Source of the DNA: Telmatospirillum siberiense | GTDB lineage: Bacteria; Pseudomonadota; Alphaproteobacteria; Rhodospirillales; Magnetospirillaceae | Assembly (NCBI RefSeq): GCF_002845745.1 | Contig: NZ_PIUM01000023.1 | Coordinates: 1-64,000, forward strand | Direction of reading: 5' to 3' | Length of the DNA: 64,000 nucleotides | Part shown: in pieces, positions 44,717 through 54,262 of the stretch | Layout of the letters: every line of letters starts with the position of its first letter | Numbering within the stretch: position 1 is the stretch's first letter | Position numbers and translations under genes: made by a program | The notes under the pieces: model-generated | Told to the model about the DNA's origin: nothing | The model's database searches: none | The model's input: the letters and a program-made list of their open reading frames with translations, nothing else

Positions 44717-44928
44717 GATGATGCTCCTTCTCGAATAAGGACTGGAGGCGAAAGTGGCGCCGGTTTGAGACGTCGCACCGTTCCGGCCCGTCTTCTGAAA
44801 TGAAGCGGCCACTATGGCATATTTTTCGGCGTTTCGTTATCGGCCATGGGTCAGGGGCCGGGCAACGAATTCAGGGTAACAATCGTTTGGCGCCGCCAAT
44901 TTCATTTGCCGGCACGACTCTCAAGAGT

Positions 44929-45197
44929 CGTCATGCCCGTGCCTGACACACGGCTGTCCGGCACAGATTTTGCCCTCAATATTTAGGAAAAATTGGGCCG
45001 AGTTTAACCACCAAAGGTCGTCATGCCCGTGCTTGAGACGGGCATCCACGTGCCCACTTCAAATGATGTCGGTCGATCTATGCAACCATGGATTGCCGGA
45101 TCAAGTCCGGCAATGACGGTTTTTAGGTGTGATTACCACTCAAATAGAGGCCAGCACGATCCGTGCCGGACAGCCGTATGTTGCGCACGGCCATGAC
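44929..45197. repeat. Nested intergenic inverted repeats
   Basis: The outer pair is CGTCATGCCCGTGC with CACACGGCTGTCCGGCAC on the left and GTGCCGGACAGCCGTATG with GCACGGCCATGACG on the right. Inside it, at about 45019-45118, lies a second element of the same kind, with CGTCATGCCCGTGCTTGAGACGG on the left and CCGGATCAAGTCCGGCAATGACG on the right. Such GTCATxCC-type palindromic elements are common between genes in alphaproteobacteria. No coding capacity seen. Confidence 0.7.
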
Positions 45198-45260
45198 GCC
45201 GATGTCAAAGAAATCGAAACCTGAGTTCGGAGCCCCGGCCGCCTGTAGCGCTTCGATCCG

Positions 45261-45418
45261 CATCTGTGTTCATCGGTGTTTATCGGTTCTGATCTGTGTT
45301 TCCTTATGATCGATTCCGGCGAGTTATCCCGGGGCTAATCGGGCTGCTCCCGAAGGCTCGGTCCGGGGACCGGGCCTTGTCAAAATGGAGCACAGATGAA
45401 CACCGATGAACACAGATA
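45261..45418. repeat. Inverted repeat with CATCTGTGTTCATCGGTGTT arms
   Basis: The left arm at 45261-45285 is repeated in reverse complement at 45391-45418; part of it (GATCTGTGTT) also recurs at 45291. Between them is a GC-rich stretch with no gene. A second class of intergenic repeat, distinct from the one at 44929-45197. Confidence 0.65.
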
Positions 45419-45601
45419 GGTGCAGATGTGGAGTGCACCCCATCCTGAGACAAGAAACTACAGACAGGGTTGATCTTGAGCCGCGGTGGTCTGGTGCCGG
45501 GGTAGTCGGTGACCCTGCTTTTCCTTGTTTCAAATTCAAGTGCCGCCGCCCCGGGCGGACATTCGTCCGCCCGGGGTTCTTCCTCTGACGCTTCGCCGCG
45601 C

Positions 45602-47086
45602 TTATCGCGCCAGGACCTGGGCGGCTTCCTTGGTTTTGGTCACCGCCTGGCTGACCTGTTGGATGGCCGCGGAAATTTCGTTGATGCTTCCGCTGATGGT
45701 GTCCACCGCCACCGACGTGCCCTGCATGCTCGACGACATGCTGCGGGTCACCGCGCTTTGTTCCTCGACCGCCCCGGCGGTGCCGGTGACATATTCGCGC
45801 ACCGTGGCGATGGAGTGACGGATGTCGGTAAGCACCGAGACCACGTCGACGGAAGCCGCCTGCACCTTTTCGATTTCCTCGGAAATCTGTTCGGTGGCGC
45901 GGGCCGCCTGATTGGCCAGATGCTTGACTTCGTTGGCGACCACGGCAAATCCCTTGCCGGCCTCGCCGGCCCGGGCCGATTCGATGGTGGCGTTCAATGC
46001 CAGCAGATTGATCTGACCGGCGATGGTCTGGATCAACACCACCACGCCGCCCATGGCGGTCGCCGCGTCCTGGAGGCGCGAGGCCGACTGATCGGCCACC
46101 GAGGTCTGCTCGAAAACATGGTCCGTGGCGCCTTTGGACTTCGCCATGCTTTCCGAGATTTCCTTGATGGAGGCGTCAAGTTCCTCGGCGCTCGACGCCA
46201 GCATCTGGACATTGCCCGAAGTTTCGGACGCGGCGCGGACGGCTTCCGACGTCTGGTTGGATGAGCGGCCGAGAGCGCCGTCGATTTCTCCGAAATTGAC
46301 GTCGATCAGCGTTTTCAGGCTGTCCAGCAGGGCGATCTGCCGGGTGATGTCGGTGGCGTATTTCACCACCTTGTACGGCTTGCCGTTGAGATCGAGGATG
46401 GGGTTGTAGGAGGCTTCGATCCACACCTCGCGGCCGCCCTTGCCGATGCGTTTGTATTGCGCGGCCTGATATTGCCCGCTGCGCAGTTTTTCCCAAAATT
46501 GCTTGTATTCGGCGCTGTTGCGATAGGCCGGCTCGACGAACATGGAGTGATGTTTGCCCTGGATTTCCGGTAGAGAATAGCCGAGCGCGTTCAGAAAGTT
46601 CTGGTTGGCCGTGATCACCGTGCCGTCGAGCTTGAATTCGATGACGGCCTGAGCCTTGCCGATGGCCTGGATCTGGCCCAGAAGGTCGGCGTATTTCAAT
46701 TTATCCTCGGTGACGTCCGTGGCGTATTTCACCACTTTGAACGGCTTGCCGTCGGAGCCCATGATCGGATTGTAGGCGCCTTCGATCCACACCTCGCGGC
46801 CGCCCTTGGCGATGCGCTTGAATTGCGCCTTCTGGAATTGGCCACTACGCAACTTTTCCCAGAATTGCTTGTATTCTGGGCTGTCGCGGTAAGCCTGTTC
46901 GACGAACATCGAATGATGCTTGCCGCGGATTTCTTCCTGCCGGTAGCCCATCAGGGTCAGGAAATTGTCATTGGCGCGGATGATGGTGCCATCCATCTGA
47001 AATTCAATGACGGCCTGTGTCTTTTCCAAAGCCGCCAGCGTGCCTTCCATTTCGGAACAGCGGGCACCGGAAATAATTTTGAGCAT
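45602..47086 (-). CDS. Soluble chemoreceptor with tandem PAS domains
   Basis: A 494-residue cytoplasmic methyl-accepting protein. Two PAS domains at about 15-130 and 137-255 are near copies: [24 protein letters not shown] against [24 protein letters not shown], each followed by REVWIE and a YNPI loop. The signalling part has [37 protein letters not shown]. This layout is like Aer2/BdlA-type sensors of redox state or oxygen, possibly through flavin or haem, but no ligand-binding residue can be named. The similarity of the two PAS units suggests recent duplication. Confidence 0.92.
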   Translation of the reverse strand: MLKIISGARCSEMEGTLAALEKTQAVIEFQMDGTIIRANDNFLTLMGYRQEEIRGKHHSMFVEQAYRDSPEYKQFWEKLRSGQFQKAQFKRIAKGGREVWIEGAYNPIMGSDGKPFKVVKYATDVTEDKLKYADLLGQIQAIGKAQAVIEFKLDGTVITANQNFLNALGYSLPEIQGKHHSMFVEPAYRNSAEYKQFWEKLRSGQYQAAQYKRIGKGGREVWIEASYNPILDLNGKPYKVVKYATDITRQIALLDSLKTLIDVNFGEIDGALGRSSNQTSEAVRAASETSGNVQMLASSAEELDASIKEISESMAKSKGATDHVFEQTSVADQSASRLQDAATAMGGVVVLIQTIAGQINLLALNATIESARAGEAGKGFAVVANEVKHLANQAARATEQISEEIEKVQAASVDVVSVLTDIRHSIATVREYVTGTAGAVEEQSAVTRSMSSSMQGTSVAVDTISGSINEISAAIQQVSQAVTKTKEAAQVLAR

Positions 47087-47274
47087 CGAAAATACCTCAA
47101 TGTCTGCGTCAAATTCGATTTCAGCCGGATGGCTTGATTCGCATACTGAGATATTCTGCCATGAATATAATGGCGTGCTATCCCCATTTTAGGACGTCTC
47201 TAATTTTTCGAGCCCTATGGCGTGATGCTGACGGCGGAGTGGATTACGTCGCAATCAATGCTTATATTGGATCG

Positions 47275-48183
47275 ATGTTCGAGTTCAGCCATCTGCGCTG
47301 TTTCATTGTCCTGGCCGAGGAGCTGCACTTCCATCGCGCGGCCCAGCGGCTGAACATGACCCAGCCTCCGCTAAGCCGGCAGATCCAGCTTCTCGAACAT
47401 GAGTTGGGAGTTTGTCTGCTGAGGCGTTCGAGCCGGCTGGTCGAACTTACCCCGGCCGGCAAGGCGTTTTATTTGGAAGCGCGCCGGCTGCTGCATATCG
47501 CCGAAAACGCCAAGGTCATCGCCCAGAGGATGGCGCGCGGCGAATCGGGGTTGGTCACCTTGGGTTTCACCGCGGCGTCGAGTTATGCCTTCCTGCCCCG
47601 GCTGGTCGCGCTGGCCAAGGAAAAGCTGCCCGAGATCGATCTGGTCTTGCGCGAAATGGTAACCCTTGACCAGATCGAGGCTCTGAACTCCGGACGGATC
47701 GATCTCGGTTTCTTGCGTCCGCCGCTCAATCGCTATGGAATTTCGGGGAAACGGATTCTGCGGGAACCATTGCTGCTCGCCGTGCCGCGCGATCATCCGC
47801 TGGCGGCGTGCGAGCAGCTTCGTCTCACCGATCTCGACCGTCAGCCGTTCATTACCTATTCCCCGGTCGAGGGGCGTTATTTCCACGATCTCCTGGCCGG
47901 ACTGTTCCAGACCGCCGGCGTCGCCCCCAATTACGTCCAATACGCCATTCAGACACACTCCATCCTGGCGCTGGTCAATGCCGGCATCGGCCTCGCCGTG
48001 GTGCCGGAATCGGCCCGCAACCTGCATCCGGATGGCGTCGTTCTGCGCGATTTTCCGTCTGAGGCGAAGGCTTCCACCGAGCTTTTCCTGGCTTGGCGGG
48101 ATGGCAATGAAAATCCCGCCGCTTCGGTACTGAGCGAACTCATCCTGCGGGAATTCGGCGGGGGCGGATCCTCCGCGAAATGA
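47275..48183 (+). CDS. LysR family transcriptional regulator
   Basis: A 302-residue LysR regulator. The N-terminal winged helix (FSHLRCFIVLAEELHFHRAAQRLNMTQPPLSRQIQLLEHELG) is textbook for the family, and the effector domain begins near residue 90. From its place just ahead of the sugar-acid operon on the same strand, it probably controls that operon in response to a pathway acid. Upstream ATG codons from 47134 are in frame but outside the family pattern, so 47275 is chosen. Confidence 0.93.
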   Translation: MFEFSHLRCFIVLAEELHFHRAAQRLNMTQPPLSRQIQLLEHELGVCLLRRSSRLVELTPAGKAFYLEARRLLHIAENAKVIAQRMARGESGLVTLGFTAASSYAFLPRLVALAKEKLPEIDLVLREMVTLDQIEALNSGRIDLGFLRPPLNRYGISGKRILREPLLLAVPRDHPLAACEQLRLTDLDRQPFITYSPVEGRYFHDLLAGLFQTAGVAPNYVQYAIQTHSILALVNAGIGLAVVPESARNLHPDGVVLRDFPSEAKASTELFLAWRDGNENPAASVLSELILREFGGGGSSAK

Positions 48184-48512
48184 GAGCCGTTCGGTTCTCG
48201 CGTCAGCGATACCGAAAATGCATCGAACGATGCTTCCGACGACATGGACCTTGAGGCTTCCCAAAATTACCGTGGTGGCGGAATCAAGAATTCGACCAAG
48301 TCGAGTGGAAGCGTCATGACCGAAAAACCACACCCCGGAGTTGGTGCGTCGTCCGTCCACTGAGCCGAGAAAAGCTCGTGCGGCGGCGCCATGGCCTCAT
48401 GTCCGGTCGGCGGGAGCGCCGGGCGGAGATCAAAGTGCGGTGTCGGCTTTTGCGTTGAAACCTTTCCACCACCCCGTCACGTCGTTTCAACAAGCTTTCG
48501 AAAGAGGACGCC
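48184..48512. promoter_or_regulatory. Leader of the sugar-acid operon
   Basis: About 330 bases with no convincing gene. It holds a hyphenated dyad GCATCG-AA-CGATGC at 48220-48233, a possible LysR-regulator operator. Otherwise I see nothing recognisable. Confidence 0.4.
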
Positions 48513-49403
48513 ATGAGCAAGGTTGGTTTTATCGGATTAGGCATCATGGGCACGCCGATGGCGGGTCACTTGCTGGCGGGCGGCCATGAATTGTTCGTCC
48601 ATACGATCGGTCCGGTACCGGACATATTGGTCAAGGGTGGAGCCAAGGCCTGCGCCGACGGCAAGTCCGTGGCCGAGCAGGCCGAGATCGTGATCGTCAT
48701 GGTCCCCGACACGCCGGACGTCGAGAAGGTCCTGTTCGGGGCGAAGGGGGTCGCCGAGGGACTGTCGAAGGGCAAGCTGGTGATCGACATGAGCTCGATC
48801 TCGCCGATCGAGACCAAGCAGTTCGCCGAGAAGATCAAGGCGCTGGGCGCCGACTATCTCGACGCGCCGGTGTCGGGCGGCGAGGTGGGCGCCAAGGCGG
48901 CGTCCCTGACCATCATGGTGGGCGGCAGCGACGCCGCCTTCGAACGGGCCCGTCCGCTTTTCGACCTGATGGGCAAGAACATCACCCTGGTCGGCGGCAA
49001 CGGCGACGGTCAGACCTGCAAGGTCGCCAACCAGATCATCGTGGCGCTCACCATCGAGGCGGTCGGCGAAGCGCTGCTGCTGGCCGCCAAGGCTGGGGCC
49101 GATCCGGCCAAGGTGCGCCAGGCCCTGATGGGCGGCTTCGCTTCGTCGCGCATCCTGGAAGTGCATGGCGAACGCATGGTCAAACGGAATTTCGATCCCG
49201 GCTTCCGGATCGAACTGCATCAGAAGGATCTCAATCTGGCTTTGTCGACGGCCCGCAAGATCGGCCTGTCGCTTCCCAACACGGCGACCTGTCAGGAGCT
49301 TTTCAACGCCTGTTCCTCGCACGGCGGAAAGGCCTGGGATCATTCCGGCATGGTCCGAGCCCTGGAGATCATGGCCAACTTCGAGATCGGGCAGAAAGCC
49401 TGA
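48513..49403 (+). CDS. garR: 2-hydroxy-3-oxopropionate (tartronate semialdehyde) reductase
   Basis: Reduces tartronate semialdehyde to D-glycerate with NAD(P)H. The 296-residue product has the dinucleotide site KVGFIGLGIMGTPMAGHL, the substrate motif DAPVSGGEVGAKAASLTIMVGG and the catalytic lysine in GQTCKVANQI, the pattern of the beta-hydroxyacid dehydrogenase family. KDLNLAL near the end is also typical. GAGGA precedes the ATG. It leads the operon; the aldolase behind it produces its expected substrate. Confidence 0.92.
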   Translation: MSKVGFIGLGIMGTPMAGHLLAGGHELFVHTIGPVPDILVKGGAKACADGKSVAEQAEIVIVMVPDTPDVEKVLFGAKGVAEGLSKGKLVIDMSSISPIETKQFAEKIKALGADYLDAPVSGGEVGAKAASLTIMVGGSDAAFERARPLFDLMGKNITLVGGNGDGQTCKVANQIIVALTIEAVGEALLLAAKAGADPAKVRQALMGGFASSRILEVHGERMVKRNFDPGFRIELHQKDLNLALSTARKIGLSLPNTATCQELFNACSSHGGKAWDHSGMVRALEIMANFEIGQKA

Positions 49404-49424
49404 AAGCAGGATGGACACGCGAAA

Positions 49425-50195
49425 ATGAACACGACCTTACCCGTGAACCATTTCAAGCATGCGATCAAGAGCGGCCGGCTGCAAATCGGTCTGTGGTCAA
49501 TCCTGTCGAACCATATGACGGTCGAGGTGATCGCCGGTGCCGGCTTCGATTGGCTGGTCCTCGACACCGAGCATGCTCCGAACGAGCTTCCCATGGTCAT
49601 GTCGCAATTGCAGGCGGCGCAGGGGGGCACCGCCCATCCGGTGGTGCGCATTCCCTGGAACGACACGGTGGATATCAAGCGCTATCTCGATATCGGGGTG
49701 CAGACCCTGCTGATTCCGACCATCGAATCGGCGGCGGAGGCGAGGGCGGCGGTGGCCGCCACCCGCTATCCGCCGAAGGGTGTGCGCGGCTATTCGGCGG
49801 CGCCGCGCGCCGCGCTCTATGGCCGGGTGAAGAACTATCCGCAGATCTGCGAGGAGGAGATTTGCGTCCTTTTGCAGGTCGAGACCCGCAAGGGGCTCGA
49901 CAACCTCGAGGAAATCGCCGCCGTCGAGGGTGTCGACGGCCTGTTCATCGGGCCCGGCGATCTCTCCGCCGCCTTGGGTCACGCCGGTAATCCGAAACAT
50001 CCCGAGGTTCTGACCATTATTGACCAGACCATCGGGCGTATCCAGGCGGCCGGCCTGCCTGCCGGCATTCTGACCCCCGACGAGGCCCTGGCCCGTCATT
50101 ATATCGAACTGGGATGCCTGTTCACCGCCGTCGGATCCGACCTCGGCTTGCTCGCTCGCGGTTCCGAGCAGTTGGTCCAGAAGTTCAAGAGCTGA
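49425..50195 (+). CDS. HpaI/GarL family class II aldolase
   Basis: Metal-dependent aldolase that splits 2-keto-3-deoxy sugar acids into pyruvate and an aldehyde. The 256-residue product has GLWSILSNHMTVEVIAGAGFDWLVLDTEHAPN with the catalytic histidine region, VRIPWND, the metal glutamate in LLQVETRKGLDN and the aspartate in DGLFIGPGDLSAALG. With a tartronate semialdehyde reductase next door, cleavage of 5-keto-4-deoxyglucarate (GarL) fits best. HpaI- or RhmA-type activity cannot be excluded by sequence. Confidence 0.9.
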   Translation: MNTTLPVNHFKHAIKSGRLQIGLWSILSNHMTVEVIAGAGFDWLVLDTEHAPNELPMVMSQLQAAQGGTAHPVVRIPWNDTVDIKRYLDIGVQTLLIPTIESAAEARAAVAATRYPPKGVRGYSAAPRAALYGRVKNYPQICEEEICVLLQVETRKGLDNLEEIAAVEGVDGLFIGPGDLSAALGHAGNPKHPEVLTIIDQTIGRIQAAGLPAGILTPDEALARHYIELGCLFTAVGSDLGLLARGSEQLVQKFKS

Positions 50196-50300
50196 AAGGA
50201 ACCTTCAAATCGCCCCGGCATTGGTCCGCCGGGGCGTCGGCGGCCGCTGAAGCGGCCGCTCGTAAAATAAAAGGACCTTGGGATATCAGGAGGAAACATC

Positions 50301-51461
50301 GTGAAGACATCCAGGCTTGCGCTGGGTGCAGCTTGCCTTGCGGCTGCGCTTTTAGGCATGGGCGGACAGGTGCCGGCCATGGCTAAAACCTTCGTCTACG
50401 TTTCCAATGCCGAGGACGGCGACATCGACGGTTTCCTCTTGGACAAGGAAACCGGATCGCTTTCCTCCCTCGGTAAGACCTCGGCGGGCAAGGCGGTGAT
50501 GCCGATGACCGTCAGCCCGGACAAGAAATTCCTTTATGCCTCCGTTCGGTCGAAACCGTTCAACGTGGTGACCTATGCCATCGATCCGTCGAGCGGCGCG
50601 CTCAGTCAAAAGGCGAGCGCGCCATTGCCCGACAGCATGGCCTACATTTCGATCGACGCTACGGGGCGGTTTCTTTTCACGGCGTCCTACGGCGGGGACA
50701 AGATCGCCGTAAACCCGATTGATGAAGCCGGACTTGCCCGCGCCGAGGCCATTCAGGTCGTTCCGACCGGCCACAACGCACATAGCATTCGTATCGACGC
50801 GTCCAATAAATTCGTCTATGCGACAAATCTCGGCAGCGACCAAATCCTGCAATTCCGTTTCGACGCGAAGACGGGAAAATTGTCGGAGAACAAGCCCGCC
50901 CTCATAAAAGAGCCCGAGGAAAACGGTCCTCGGCATATTATTTTTTCTCCGGATCAAAAAAACATCTATGTCAGCAATGAGCTGAGTGGAAATGTCTTTC
51001 AATTTTCCGTCAATAAAGCCAAGGGAACATTGAAAGCTGTCGGTGATACCGCCAGCATGCCCGCCGGGTCCGGCCTCGTTCCCGGGCTCTATCCCCAAGT
51101 GGCGGCAGCCAATGCCAAGTCCGGCATCAAGGACGACAAATCGCGGGTTTGGTCCGCCGATTTGAAGATCACGCCCAATGGCCGCTTTCTCTATGTGAGC
51201 GAAAGAACGAGAAGCAAGATCTCGTTACTCTCCGTGGCACCCGGAACGGGGCGGCTCACCTATGTGACCGAGTATCCGACGGAAACGCAGCCACGGGGGA
51301 TCGGCATCGATCCAACCGGGACTTTTTTGATCGCATCCGGCGAGAAATCGGATCGCCTGGCGGTTTATCGGATCAATCAGACTACAGGGGAATTGACCCT
51401 GCTCGACCGCTATCCAGCCGGCAAGGGCGCCAACTGGGTCGAAATCGTCGATTTGCCGTAA
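50301..51461 (+). CDS. Exported lactonase-type beta-propeller protein
   Basis: A 386-residue seven-bladed propeller of the 6-phosphogluconolactonase (YbhE/Pgl) family. It starts with GTG behind AGGAGG and carries an N-terminal signal peptide (SRLALGAACLAAALLGMGGQVPAMA), so it acts in the periplasm, unlike cytosolic Pgl. Repeats such as FVYVSNAEDGDID, FLYASVRSKPFNVVTYAID and FVYATNLGSDQILQFRFD mark the blades. It may open aldono- or aldarolactones before uptake by the MFS carrier encoded next; the substrate is inferred. Confidence 0.85.
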   Translation: MKTSRLALGAACLAAALLGMGGQVPAMAKTFVYVSNAEDGDIDGFLLDKETGSLSSLGKTSAGKAVMPMTVSPDKKFLYASVRSKPFNVVTYAIDPSSGALSQKASAPLPDSMAYISIDATGRFLFTASYGGDKIAVNPIDEAGLARAEAIQVVPTGHNAHSIRIDASNKFVYATNLGSDQILQFRFDAKTGKLSENKPALIKEPEENGPRHIIFSPDQKNIYVSNELSGNVFQFSVNKAKGTLKAVGDTASMPAGSGLVPGLYPQVAAANAKSGIKDDKSRVWSADLKITPNGRFLYVSERTRSKISLLSVAPGTGRLTYVTEYPTETQPRGIGIDPTGTFLIASGEKSDRLAVYRINQTTGELTLLDRYPAGKGANWVEIVDLP

Positions 51462-51628
51462 CTCGGAGCATGTTTCCGGCCGTCGTTCTCAAGGACGGCG
51501 GCCGGAAAACGGTTGTTTGCGGATAGCCCATCGGCCGGATTCATCCGGCTTGAGCTTTGATTCATGACATGCCACGCGCCTTAAAAGCGGGCCGGTGATC
51601 CGGCTCAATCTTCGGGGAGGACAGGTCC

Positions 51629-52963
51629 ATGGACGTCACGCCGGGGTCAACACAGGAAAAGCGGACACATTTCCGCTATTACATCGTTCTTCTTCTCTTC
51701 GTCCTGACGGCCATCAATTATGCCGATCGGGCCACACTGGCCATCGCGGGACCCGTCGTTTCGAAGGATCTGGGGCTCGACGCGGCGCAGATGGGCATCA
51801 TCTTTTCGGCCTTCGGCTGGGCCTATGTCATCGGGCAATTACCGGGCGGATGGCTGCTCGATCGTTTCGGCTCGAAAAACGTTTACGCTTTCAGCATTTT
51901 CCTCTGGTCGCTGTTCACCCTGTGCCAGGGAGCCGTCGGCTTTTTCACCGGCGGAGCGGCGATCGCCCTGTTGTTCGGCCTGCGTTTCCTGGTGGGACTG
52001 GCCGAAGCCCCGTCATTTCCCGGAAACAGCCGCGTCGTCGCCGCCTGGTTTCCCGGAAACGAACGGGCGACGGCATCGGCCATCTTCAATTCGGCACAGT
52101 ATTTCGCCACGGTGATTTTCGCGCCCCTGATGGGCTGGATCACCCATGCCTTCGGCTGGCCCTGGGTTTTCGGCGTCATGGGGGGGCTGGGCATCGTCAT
52201 GACCTTCGTCTGGCTGAAGATCATGCGAAGCCCGGTAAATCATCCGCGGGCCAACCAGGCCGAGGTCGATTACATCGCCGGCGGCGGCGGACTGGTCAAT
52301 CTCGACCAGGGAAGGAAGGAAAAGGCGGCGGACGGCGGCCCGAAATGGGACTATATCCGCCAGCTTTTCGCCAGCCGCATGATGTCGGGCATCTTTCTCG
52401 GCCAATTCTGTATCAACGCCATTACCTATTTTTTCATCACCTGGTTTCCGGTCTACCTGGTCCAGGCTCGCGGCATGTCGATCCTGAAGGCCGGTTTCGT
52501 CGCTTCGCTGCCGGCGGTCTGTGGTTTCGCGGGCGGAATCCTGGGGGGCATCATGTCGGACTACATGCTGCGCCGGGGCTATTCCCTGTCCGCGGCGCGC
52601 AAGACTCCCATCGTCGCCGGCATGGTCCTGTCGATGACGATGATCGCCTGCAATTACACTGACCTTCAATGGCTGGTCGTCGCCCTGATGGCCCTGGCCT
52701 TTTTCGGCAAGGGGGTCGGCGCCCTGGGCTGGGCGGTCCTGTCCGATACGGCGCCCAAGCAGATCACCGGCCTTTCCGGCGGCGTCTTCAACATGTGCGG
52801 CAATCTGTCGTCGATTTCGACACCGATCATCATCGGCTTCATCATTCAGGAAACGGGATCCTTCAACGGCGCGCTGGTCTTCGTCGGCGCCAATGCCCTG
52901 GTCGCCGCTCTCAGCTATCTGGTGATCGTGGGCGAGGTCAAACGTATGGAACTGAAGGAATAG
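51629..52963 (+). CDS. MFS transporter, sugar-acid (GudP/hexuronate) type
   Basis: A 444-residue twelve-helix carrier. The start region YYIVLLLFVLTAINYADRATLAIAGPVVSKDLGL is characteristic of D-glucarate/D-galactonate/hexuronate carriers, as is FGWAYVIGQLPGGWLLDRFGSK. GGGGAGG precedes the ATG. Its position between lactonase and the UxuA-like gene supports uptake of a hexaric or aldonic acid. It differs from the MFS carrier at 42267, with a separate N-terminal motif. Confidence 0.92.
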   Translation: MDVTPGSTQEKRTHFRYYIVLLLFVLTAINYADRATLAIAGPVVSKDLGLDAAQMGIIFSAFGWAYVIGQLPGGWLLDRFGSKNVYAFSIFLWSLFTLCQGAVGFFTGGAAIALLFGLRFLVGLAEAPSFPGNSRVVAAWFPGNERATASAIFNSAQYFATVIFAPLMGWITHAFGWPWVFGVMGGLGIVMTFVWLKIMRSPVNHPRANQAEVDYIAGGGGLVNLDQGRKEKAADGGPKWDYIRQLFASRMMSGIFLGQFCINAITYFFITWFPVYLVQARGMSILKAGFVASLPAVCGFAGGILGGIMSDYMLRRGYSLSAARKTPIVAGMVLSMTMIACNYTDLQWLVVALMALAFFGKGVGALGWAVLSDTAPKQITGLSGGVFNMCGNLSSISTPIIIGFIIQETGSFNGALVFVGANALVAALSYLVIVGEVKRMELKE

Positions 52964-52979
52964 GCAGGGGAGGTCATTC

Positions 52980-54077
52980 ATGTATCTCGGAGAACAACTG
53001 ATCAGTCCCACCGACGAGAGGATGCGTCTGTCGGCGCAGCTCGGCGTTTCGGGAATTGTCATCGATACCCGGCCCAATTTCGCCATCCAGGGCGATGACG
53101 GCGCCTGGGACGCCGGCAAGGTCGCCGCCCTGCGGCGCTGGGTCGAGGGATTCGGCATGCGGCTTGAGGTCATGGCGCTCGATGTCGGGTCCGTCCTGCT
53201 CGACAGCCTGCGCCAGCCCGACCGTGCCCAGGCCATCGTCCGCAGATTGCGCAAAGACATCCAGGCCGCCGCGGACGGCGGTGTCGACACCTTGAAATAT
53301 ACCGTCGCCATGGTGGGCATCACCCGGACCGGCGTCACCGAGGGACGCGGCGGCATGAAATGCAGCACCTTCCGGGCCGCCGATTACAAGGCGGAGGCCG
53401 ATGCCCGTTTTTCCTATTGGGGTGTCGTTCTTCCCGAGGATGGAACGAAGGGGGCGCAATCGCCCGTCGAGGCGAAGGGCGCCCCGGAAACCTGCGGCCA
53501 GGTGATGGCGTCGGAGGCCGGCGGCATCAGCGAGGCCGAAGGGTGGAAGGCCATCGAATATCTGGTCGGGGAACTGCTGCCTACGGCGGAAAAGGCCGGC
53601 GTGCGCCTGGCCTGCCATCCCCACGATCCGGCTTATCCGCCGGGCGGATTGAACGGCGTCCATCACGTTTTGGGATCGATCGGCGGCATGCGTCGCTTCA
53701 TCGCCCTGGCGCCGGAAAGCAGGTCGCATGGCTTCAATTTCTGCCAGGGAACGGTGGCGGAAATGTCACCCAACCCCACGGAGGCGGTGCTTGAGGCGAT
53801 CGGCGCCTTTGGTCCCGCCAGTGGCATCAACCGGATCTTCATGGTGCATTTCCGCAATATCAAGGGCGGCTACCTCGATTTTCGCGAAGCCATGCCGGAC
53901 GAGGGGTCGGTCGACATGTTGAAATGCATCGCGGCTTATCGGGATGCCGGCTACGCCGGTATCCTTTGCCCCGATCACGTTCCCCTATCCGATGTCGATC
54001 CCGGCCGGGAACGCTTTTTCTCATTTTGTCTGGGCTATACCCGGGGACTGTTACAAGCGGCGGGGGTAAGGTCATAA
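52980..54077 (+). CDS. Mannonate dehydratase-like TIM-barrel protein (UxuA related)
   Basis: A 365-residue product with metal-binding features of the UxuA/sugar isomerase barrels: RLACHPHDPAYPPG and HGFNFCQGTVAEM, then IFMVHFRNIKGG and LCPDHVP with probable ligands. In UxuA the related motifs bind manganese next to mannonate. Here neighbours belong to aldarate breakdown, not mannonate breakdown (no kduD or uxuB partner). It may dehydrate another sugar acid, supplying the aldolase, but that is inference. A GGGGAGG ribosome site precedes the ATG. Confidence 0.82.
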   Translation: MYLGEQLISPTDERMRLSAQLGVSGIVIDTRPNFAIQGDDGAWDAGKVAALRRWVEGFGMRLEVMALDVGSVLLDSLRQPDRAQAIVRRLRKDIQAAADGGVDTLKYTVAMVGITRTGVTEGRGGMKCSTFRAADYKAEADARFSYWGVVLPEDGTKGAQSPVEAKGAPETCGQVMASEAGGISEAEGWKAIEYLVGELLPTAEKAGVRLACHPHDPAYPPGGLNGVHHVLGSIGGMRRFIALAPESRSHGFNFCQGTVAEMSPNPTEAVLEAIGAFGPASGINRIFMVHFRNIKGGYLDFREAMPDEGSVDMLKCIAAYRDAGYAGILCPDHVPLSDVDPGRERFFSFCLGYTRGLLQAAGVRS

Positions 54078-54262
54078 AAGTAAAGCGTTATTCGAGAATA
54101 TCCTTCAACGAGAACTGAGCGGTGAATGGTGTATTTCTTATTGGTATCTGGCGGTGAAACTAGACATGAGCCGCTTGTCTTCGCTGAAGGTCATGAGGGT
54201 TTGTTTGGGAATGGCATAGTGATTTTCGATCGTATTCGGAAATAGTCGAGGGGGAGACAAAC

